Source: Dinochytrium kinnereticum
Lineage: Eukaryota; Chytridiomycota; Chytridiomycetes; Chytridiales; Chytridiaceae
Assembly: GCA_027604005.1 (NCBI GenBank)
Contig: JADGJT010000473.1
Span: 1-15,388 of the forward strand
DNA length: 15,388 nt
Direction of reading: 5' to 3'
A program made the position numbers and the translations under genes. The first letter of the stretch is position 1, and every line of letters starts with the position of its first letter. The notes under the pieces are model-generated. The model did no database searches and was not told the origin of the DNA. It saw nothing but the letters and a program-made list of their open reading frames with translations. Shown piece after piece: positions 9,162 through 15,388 of the stretch.

Positions 9162-9274
9162 AACAGAGCGTAGTTTCATGAAAAACAAAGCGAGAGGGGA
9201 TAAGACATCAAGTAAAATGAACAGAGCGTATCTAATGAAAACAAAGCGAAGGGGATAAGATGTCAAATAAAAAT
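9162..9274. repeat. Imperfect 58-bp tandem duplication
   Basis: AACAGAGCGTA begins at 9162 and again at 9220. Each unit continues through ATGAAAA, ACAAAGCGA, GGGGATAAGA and a TCAA(G/A)TAAAA end, with a few substitutions and small indels. It lies in the 3' flank of the carbonic anhydrase gene and has no coding signal. Confidence 0.8.
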
Positions 9275-9425
9275 AACGGGCTGAAGGAGGGGGAGCTCAA
9301 CTCCATTCCTGTTTTTTTTTTTACTCTATGTCCAAGGTTCTCCTCCTCTGTTTTTTTTTTGGAATGTGACCAGAAAAGGCTTTGGAGATGATGACGGAAT
9401 TTTGAAAGTTCATTCGTCATCGACT

Positions 9426-10811
9426 TTACTTGCCGTAGCGGTTGCGACGGTCGTATGATGTTTCCTTGGCTTTCACCATCGCGGTAGCGTACGAATAGAC
9501 ACCCTCAACCTCGTCCTGGTTATTAATGCAGAGCTCCAGATCACTGTAGGAGAGAGAAAGAGAGAGCATGATTTTGATAGGCGATCAGTTTTTTTCTCAT
9601 GAAAAAACAACAAGCGATTGGAGAGTGATGTGAAATCTTACCGAATGTGCCCATCGTCAAGACGGTAAGACCACCCATGAACGCTAAGATACTGTCCTCG
9701 ACCCCATGCATTCTGAACGACGGTTGTGTGGCAGATGTTGTGAACACTCTTGGCGACGTTGAGCTCGACAAGCATGTCGAGCCTCTCATTTTGATCCTCG
9801 ATCTGGTCAAGAACGTGTCTGTTGGTGCTGTACACGTCCTTGATGTTGCGCAGCCTTTTTTTTGTTTCATCGGATTAAAATGACGATAAGAACCAGAGAA
9901 CTGTTTTTCTTTCCTCAAGAGAAATTGTGGTCTAGAAGAGAGGGGCCCTCACCAGTTATCGATCAGACCGTACTGCTTTGATGACATGGCGGCCATGCAG
10001 CCACCGCACTGGTAGTGCCCGCACACAATGATGTGCTTGACCTTAAGGACGTCCACAGCGTATTGGAGAACAGACAGCAGGCTGAGATCGGTGTGGCAGA
10101 CGACGTTGGCAATGTTTCGGTGAACGAAAAGGTCTCCAGGACCAAGACCGACAACGCTCTCAGCAGGCACACGAGAATCAGAGCAACCTTTAAACGGGGG
10201 ATAAGAACATGATGAGTTGACCCAAGAACAACCCGCTTCAGTAGAAAGGAAGGAAAGGAAGGACAGATTAAAAAAAGCAACATACCAATCCAGAGAATCT
10301 CTGGAGTCTGCTGGGTGGCTAGCCTTTCCAGCAGCCCTGGCGTCTCCCTCCTCAAGCGCTCAGCCCAGATCCGGTTGTTATCCAGCAATTCCAGAAGGGT
10401 GTCTCCGTGAGAGGGAGGTCCTGACTCAACAAGTGCCGCGAGGTTTGTATTGAGGTTTGGAATCATCTTTGACCCATTTGACCCGCTTGGCCCGCTTGAG
10501 CCGCTTGAACCGTTTGCAGTGCGCTCACCGTTGACTCTCTCGGTTCTGCTCCTATCACCTCCACCGTACTTATCCCCAGCCCCCTTGTCGCCCTGCGTCC
10601 TTGCTGTTGCGGATCTGTCGACAGGAGATGGAGCCCTGGTTGTGTATCGATCCGTCACCGCACGCTCTACAGGCCTCTCGGTGTATCGATCGCCCACCGC
10701 CCTCTCGCCATGAGGGGCCCTCTCAGCGTACCTCCCCCGCTCCCGCTCAACGCTGTCAAAGTACTGGGACCTTACATTGTCGCCATATCGGCTCGAGTAG
10801 GCTCCGTTCAT
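9426..10811 (-). CDS. Beta-class carbonic anhydrase
   Basis: A zinc enzyme interconverting CO2 and bicarbonate. Four exons on the minus strand (10811-10286, 10187-9953, 9854-9642, 9543-9426) join in phase to 363 residues; the three introns have GT-AG ends. The catalytic domain starts near residue 140 ([11 protein letters not shown]). It carries GCSDSR with zinc ligand Cys177, Asp179 and Arg181, then HRNIAN (198-203), then CGHYQCGG with zinc ligands His233 and Cys236, so all active-site residues are present. Exon 1 also encodes a ~135-residue N-terminal extension rich in Arg, Glu, Ser and Gly, with ERAVxDRYTxR at 36-46 and 49-59 and a Gly/Ser linker near 101-114. The frame stays open upstream to an ATG at 11117; that Arg-rich extension could resemble a mitochondrial presequence, but it runs through a microsatellite, so I chose 10811. 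The core alone would be of usual length. Confidence 0.92.
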
Positions 10812-12359
10812 GACGGTTGCTCTTTGCTGACGGTCCAGTTTTGGGTGTTTTGTTGCGCGCGAGCGTTTTTCAACGTGATTGGCGGTGAGTGCACAGGCCA
10901 GATCAACGATGGAAAAGTGCAGCGGCTGTCTGAATGCTGTTGTTCTGCGGGGAGGGATGGATGGATGGATGGATGACGGCCTCGCAGGAGACGATGGGAT
11001 GGTTGGAGATGTTATCAGCAGCAGATTGTTGTTTGTTGCAAGATGGCGGTTTGGATGCCGCAGACGACTATACCTTGCGTAACCTTCAAGTCTTAATCTG
11101 TACAGACACTGGGCCAAAGTGCCTCAGGCAAACCGGGAGAATGGAAATCAATCAACTGAAAGCTATTTCAAGTTGCGAGCGTCCCTCGGAAAGAGAATAC
11201 CTTTCTAATAATACTCCCCTTTTCTGACGGAAAAAAAAGAGAGGGAGACGCGAGAACGCGTATTCTACTCACTCCTGCTGAGCATTGCTTTCTGGCTTGC
11301 TTTATCAAAGGAGCTTTGCTGCATTCCATTCATCCCGCAGCACCCATCTGTACACTTTTGGCTGCGCTCCAACGGCTCCATTCACCCTCAACCACCCCAC
11401 CCACCCGCTTCCTCCTTCAGCTCCATTCATCCTCAATGCATCCCAGCATCCAATCTCATCAGTGATTGATCAAACACTGAAACTGAGACCAACCAGGTGG
11501 AGATGCAAACAACCGGCGGATCTTGTTGGTTGCACAGGGGTGATTTGCTGTTCCCGTTTTCTGCGTGACCCATAAAGGTTTTGACTGGCTTTGATAAGAC
11601 CTCTGATTGTAATCTCAACGAACGGATGCAACCGCAGACAGAGATGTGAATGAATGAAATCTATCTTTCTCAGATAAAAAATAAACCAATAACAGTTGAT
11701 GAGTGCCTGAAGCAAACAGCGTAACTGTTTTGATATCATGCAGGACGTTCACGGGTTGCATGGTTTCAAAAAACGATGATGCGACGCTTCGAATTGAATG
11801 TGTACCTTGTAATGTTCAGAGACACCCACGAGGCGTCCAACTCAAAAAACAATATGTGAGATGCGAGACCCTAACCTATGAAGGAAGATTTTATCCAAAG
11901 AAGGTCAAACCAAATAAAATAATTATAACGATGCGACACAGAAGAACATGGGAAAAGGAAAAGAAAAAAAAAAGCGATCAAACAAACGCAACAATTGGGA
12001 TTGTAGCTCTCGAAAACTGCAACTTCAATCAGCGATATCATTAAGCAAATAAACAAAGATGTGTGGATGGATAGGACCAACGACCAACAAGCACGACGCA
12101 AAAGATAACAATATAGTCTTAATACAGTGTATTATTCCTTCAGAGTAGCAGCAGAGTCCAGAAGCAATGTCCTCTGCGTTCTTCTTCGTTTTTCTTCTGG
12201 CTGCGTTACGATCGAGTACAAACACCCCCCCCCTCTCGTTGAACAAAAAGCCCTGTGCGAAAATCTCTCCCCACCCCGCCCTCCAGCAAAACACTGTTTG
12301 GGATGCAGGTCATCAACCCTATGACACGGAGGAGGCATAAAAGAGGAATAGGTGACACA
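10812..12359. other. Gene-free interval before the retrotransposon
   Basis: No gene is supported. It includes the upstream region of the minus-strand carbonic anhydrase, with a (GGAT)n run at about 10954-10974, C/T-rich sequence near 11330-11460, and A-rich unique sequence at 11640-12110. Short open frames here have no recognisable domains. GGCATAAAAG near 12334 could be a TATA-like element of the downstream retrotransposon, but this is weak. Confidence 0.45.
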
Positions 12360-12392
12360 AAATATTCCCTATGTTTTCTACTGGGAATATTT
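12360..12392. other. Perfect 10-bp-stem hairpin
   Basis: AAATATTCCC at 12360-12369 pairs with GGGAATATTT at 12383-12392 around a 13-base loop. The loop and right stem belong to a 24-bp sequence repeated downstream, but the downstream copy lacks the left stem. The position suggests a role in, or a remnant from, retrotransposon LTR structure; its function is unknown. Confidence 0.55.
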
Positions 12393-12468
12393 AGGTGAGA
12401 GAGTGTTGAGAGGACTTGAGCAGGGGAGACATAGTTAATAAAGCATGTTTTCTACTGGGAATATTTAG
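12371..12468 (+). repeat. 24-bp perfect direct repeat upstream of gag
   Basis: The 24 bases at 12371-12394 (ATGTTTTCTACT...ATATTTAG) recur exactly at 12445-12468, a 74-bp offset. Both copies lie in the leader of the copia element. They could be an internal duplication within the LTR or mark an LTR boundary; the missing 3' half of the element prevents a decision. Confidence 0.8.
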
Positions 12469-12531
12469 ATTAAGAGTCTTGAAACCCGAAGAGCTACTCG
12501 GAACATCAACTCTAGGTCCACCCAAACAACA
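12404..12531 (+). repeat. Candidate 5' LTR of the copia element (tentative)
   Basis: TGTTG at 12404 and CAACA ending at 12531 would give the 5'-TG...CA-3' inverted termini of an LTR, 128 bp long and about 60 bp upstream of gag. No 3' LTR exists in the window to confirm it, and I could not identify a primer-binding site complementary to a tRNA end after 12531. The true LTR may be longer and start further upstream. Confidence 0.22.
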
Positions 12532-13438
12532 GTTCCAACGGTACAACCAGCTCCAACCAGTGCAAACCTTTCCAACCAAGCACCAAGCTTAGATGGCACC
12601 AAAACGGACGGTTGACTCTACGGAGTCGACAATCCTCAATCGACATTCGTCAGGGAAAGACTTCATCGCGTGGAAAACCAAACTGACGACTCATCTCGAC
12701 TCTCAGCCGGTTCCCAAGGACTACCTTCTTATCATAAGGCTTTCGGACCAACTCTTCCAACAGGTCGACAAACCGTTGGAGGCCAATTACGTTAAAACAG
12801 CGGCCATAGGCTCCACTCCTGCTGTGCTTGACGCTAAAGAGTTTCGCAAGGACACGCAACGTTGGAGCCTGACGGAAGGCACCATTAAGAAAATCGTTTT
12901 GGACAGAATCGAAGGAACTACTCTAGTTGACCAGTTTCAATCAGCCGCTACCTGCTTTGAAGGCTGGAACGCACTTGTTCGCGAGGGCAACTTCGACAAA
13001 GGAAACCGTTCGGAGACTCTCCTGACTCAACTGCATGGATTTTGTCAGAAAAATCGAGAATCGGACATCGACTACGCTGATCGAATGGCCGAACTCGTAT
13101 CCCACCTTAAGGCTCTCGACTACCCCGATCGGACCATTAAGCCAGTGGCTGACGCTCATGATCTGCTGGTGGCCAAGAAGTTCCGTCTTGGACTCACCGA
13201 ATCGCGATTTAGCTTCCTTTCCCCTATTCTAAAAAAGGAAGGTATCGACACGGACTTTAACAAGATTCGTCAATATATTGTTCAAGAAGCTCAGGATCTA
13301 CAACTTAATCGTGCTCAACGCCAATCAGATCAGGACGACGCGGATGAACGTGCTCTGGCAGCCCGAAACAAAGCTCCGGCAAAGAAGGGCCTCCCACAGA
13401 AATCCGGGTCAAGTTTCAAAGCTCATTCGAATGATCCT

Positions 13439-13675
13439 AACAAACTCTTCGTGGGCGGACTGGCTTGGAAGATCGACGATTCTGCTCTCAACGACATGTT
13501 TAAGAGGTTCGGCACAATCACCGAATCCTTCGTGGTTATGGACAACGCGGCCTCACCTCCGCGTTCGAAAGGATTCGGCTTCGTTACCTTATCAAGCTCT
13601 GCCGAAGCTTCCGCTGCCATTTCGGCTCTGAATGGAAGGGAGATAGAAGGTCGTCGACTCATGGTCAACCCGGCA
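13439..13675 (+). other. RRM domain inside the copia Gag
   Basis: RNP2 reads LFVGGLAW (residues 285-292) and RNP1 reads KGFGFVTL (326-333), with the aromatic positions needed for RNA stacking (Phe286, Phe328, Phe330). The rest follows the RRM fold of glycine-rich/hnRNP-type proteins: DDSALNDMFKRFG, then ISALNGREIEGRRLMVNPAK. It lies in frame within one open frame, with no intron or stop, between the Gag body and the protease. No CCHC motif occurs between residues 250 and 470. Inference: it takes over genomic-RNA binding from the zinc knuckle. Confidence 0.93.
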
Positions 13676-14473
13676 AAGCCCAACGGAAGCCGTACTCAAG
13701 AAGAAGCTAAACCGTCCACGTCAACTTCTGACTCCGGGCAAGCTAAGGCTGCACGAGACGTTACCGATACCACCGATGAGAGCGACTCAGACGATGAGGA
13801 CGATGAGGACTTACCTGTGGGGTTTGCTTTCTCCTCCCGTGCGGTTGAGGAGAAAAGGGGAGATGAAAATATGTATTTCACAGATTCTGACGAAGAGATT
13901 TCTTTTAAACCCTACTCTGTCCCTTATACTACTGAATTTTCTCGTTCCTGCTCCTCGTTACCACTTGATTCATCAGCAAACGAAACAAACATCATGCCTG
14001 GATGTTTTTGGGGATATGTTGACTCAGGGTGTACATCGCACCTAACTCCCCATAAGGACAATCTGATCAATCAAAAGAAAGGATCAACGAAACCCCGCTT
14101 TACCGTTGCTAGTGGACACCAAATTGAAGGTAGTGGAATGTTAGGCAATTTCGAAGGGGTCGACGAATCAGGAAATAACTTTGTCATTAATCGGATCGCC
14201 CACGTACCCGACGCAGATAGTCCGCTCCTATCGGTTTGGCAATTTCTTAAAAACGGGTATGACGTCTGGTTCGATCACACCACCATGGAAGTTTGTATCG
14301 GATTTCTTAATCGTACCGTTCCTCACTTTATCCGTGCACGAGGCCAGGGTTCCGGCGGCATGTTCAAACTTGCGCTCAAAAACGAAGAAAAAGCCATGCT
14401 GGGTGCTGGACTTCCGTCTATAAAGGATGCAGATCTTTGGCATCGCAGATTTATGCATGCAGGATATCAACAC

Positions 14474-14510
14474 CTGGAGAGAACTTAACCCTAAGTTCAT
14501 GGGCTAAAAA
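14474..14510 (+). other. Frame lesion between pre-integrase and integrase
   Basis: The main frame reads ...HLERT, stop, P, stop, VHGLKITGN. The frame one base earlier reads RELNPKFMG across 14478-14504 and then meets a stop. Joined as HL-RELNPKFMG-LKITGN this looks like continuous coding sequence, so two compensating small indels (near 14474-14478 and 14498-14504) explain the damage better than two nonsense changes. Confidence 0.55.
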
Positions 14511-15120
14511 TCACCGGTAACATCCCGAAAGAGGTCTTCTGCGAGCCCTGTATCCTTGGAAAGATGCACGTACGTCCCTCCCCAAGCGCAGAAAACAAAG
14601 GATCTAAAATTCTCGGAGTTGTATCCCTCGACTTACTCACGATCTCTAAAGATACTCCGTCACTTCGCGGAGCTCGATACTTCTTAGGACTATCGGTGCG
14701 TAACACGGGTCTCAAATTTGGTTACGCCCTAAAAGCGAAAAGCGAAGTATCGCGTCATCTGGACTTCGCACGGAAATGGCTCGAGCGACAAACAGGGGAG
14801 AAAGTACTAGAGTGGCATATGGATCAGGGCGGTGAAAATCGAACAAATGAGTTTCGCTCCCTATGTGAGGACCTCGGGATCATCATAAACAAAACACCCA
14901 CCGAAGCACACGCTCAAAACGGAGAGATCGAACGCTGGTTTCGCACGGTTATGGAAAGAGTTCGGGCAAATCTGTCTGAAACCAAAGCACCACCCCACCT
15001 ATGGGCCGAAGGAGTCTTAACGGAATGTTACACCTACAATCGTCTTGTACATGACTCCAGTGGTAAAACCCCATACGAGAAAACTTTCGGGCGAAAGCCT
15101 ACCGTCGCGGACCTCCGAGT

Positions 15121-15388
15121 TCTTAGGCTTAGGGTTAGGGTTAAGGTTAGGGATAGGGATAGGGATAGGGATAGGGATAGGGATAGGGTTAGGGTTAGGA
15201 TAGGATAGGGTTAGGCTTAGGGTTAGGGTTAGGGTTAGGTTAGGGTTAGTGTTAGGGTTAAGGTTAAGGTTACTTAGGGTTAGGGTTAGGGTTAGGATAG
15301 GATAGGGTTAGGGGTTAGGGTTAGGGTTAGGGTTAGGGTTAGGGTTAGGGTTAGGGTTAGGGTTAGGGTTAGGGTTAGGGTTAGGGTT
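15121..15388 (+). repeat. Telomere: variant repeats then TTAGGG array
   Basis: Starting at about 15123 (CTTAGGCTTAGGG), the array contains TTAGGG units mixed with TTAAGG, TTAGGC, TTAGTG and TAGGATAGG variants, including a homogeneous block of six GGATAG units at 15151-15186. From about 15304 to 15388 it is essentially pure TTAGGG. The G-rich strand runs toward the right edge, as at a chromosome end. Degenerate proximal and clean distal repeats are what ongoing telomerase renewal of the tip would give. Confidence 0.97.

Larger units (their letters stand above)
7663..9425. other. Gene-free interval between convergent genes
   Basis: About 1.76 kb containing the 3' UTRs of the convergent transporter and carbonic anhydrase. 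It has many T- and A-runs, AATAAA-like motifs (for example near 8038-8055 and 8382-8390, possible polyadenylation signals), a TTC run (8658-8676) and a short telomere-like stretch. An open frame over 7776-8636 is Phe/Leu/Cys-rich low complexity and shows no domain. A Cys-rich stretch near 8266-8370 did not resolve into a recognisable exon. Confidence 0.5.
12593..15120 (+). pseudogene. Ty1/copia-type gag-pol with RRM-containing Gag, truncated
   Basis: A single frame encodes Gag, protease and integrase in copia order. Residues about 1-250 form a copia-type Gag (FIAWKTKL; WSLTEGTIKKIVLDRI). Residues 284-361 are an RRM in place of the usual CCHC knuckle. An acidic linker (ESDSDDEDDEDLPVGF) precedes the aspartic protease motif DSG at 477-479 (GYVDSGCTSHLTP). 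The pre-integrase zinc site has LWHRRFMH and, beyond a lesion, CEPC. Two in-frame TAA codons (14486-14488 and 14492-14494) break the frame, which then resumes in the same phase. The integrase core keeps D at 14630, D at 14822 and E at 14930, exact D,D(35)E spacing. Sequence ends at DLRV, just where copia proteins continue with FGC; reverse transcriptase, RNase H and the 3' LTR are replaced by telomere repeats. The element cannot transpose on its own. Confidence 0.9.

Noticed and set aside
10812..11117. Upstream extension of carbonic anhydrase to an ATG at 11117, as a mitochondrial presequence
   Set aside because: Arg-rich but runs through a GGAT microsatellite and Pro/Ser low complexity; the ATG at 10811 has G at -3 and starts a more gene-like region. 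Not excluded.
14484..14494. TTAACCCTAA inside pol as a captured telomere fragment
   Set aside because: The bases read as normal coding sequence (LNP) in the neighbouring frame, so the telomere match is probably chance.
1..15388. CRISPR arrays, bacterial operons, Shine-Dalgarno sites, tRNA or rRNA genes
   Set aside because: Introns and a terminal TTAGGG array show a eukaryotic chromosome; I saw no cloverleaf or rRNA-like sequence and no spacer-repeat pattern.

Overview
The window is the right-hand end of a eukaryotic chromosome. The last ~270 bases are a G-rich TTAGGG array whose orientation puts the physical end at base 15388. Fungi are the best guess. The genes have GT-AG introns of about 100-240 bases. 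One encodes an OPT-family transporter resembling the yeast YGL114W type, another a beta-class carbonic anhydrase, and there is a subtelomeric RecQ-like helicase relic and a Ty1/copia element. An early-diverging (chytrid-like) fungus would fit, but nothing here proves it.

Layout. 1-1083: no recognised gene. 1084-2820: a transposon-like unit. A decayed RecQ-like helicase lies between ~310-354 bp imperfect inverted repeats tipped TAGTCTC...GAGACTA, and these are bounded exactly by 37-bp direct repeats with two mismatches. 2821-4694: gene-free, with a possible non-LTR 3' tail and about 1 kb of compound microsatellite. 4695-7662: intact five-exon OPT transporter (737 aa, + strand). 7663-9425: gene-free. 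9426-10811: intact four-exon beta-carbonic anhydrase (363 aa, - strand), convergent with the transporter; all three of its introns are exactly 98 nt. 10812-12592: gene-free, ending in what may be the LTR/leader of a retrotransposon. 12593-15120: copia-type gag-pol, with an RRM RNA-binding domain where a CCHC knuckle would be expected, then protease and integrase. Pol is cut off just after the integrase core. 15121-15388: telomere, variant repeats first and pure TTAGGG outermost.

The two intact genes look like ordinary chromosomal genes: membrane uptake of a peptide or metal-chelate substrate, and CO2/bicarbonate interconversion. I see no functional link between them. The accessory material lies on both sides of them. 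The most notable items are the RRM-bearing copia Gag, the direct joining of telomere to a broken integrase gene, and the inverted-repeat helicase unit with unusually long flanking direct repeats. Exon boundaries were inferred by eye from splice consensus, phase and protein-family motifs; no alignment or search was run.
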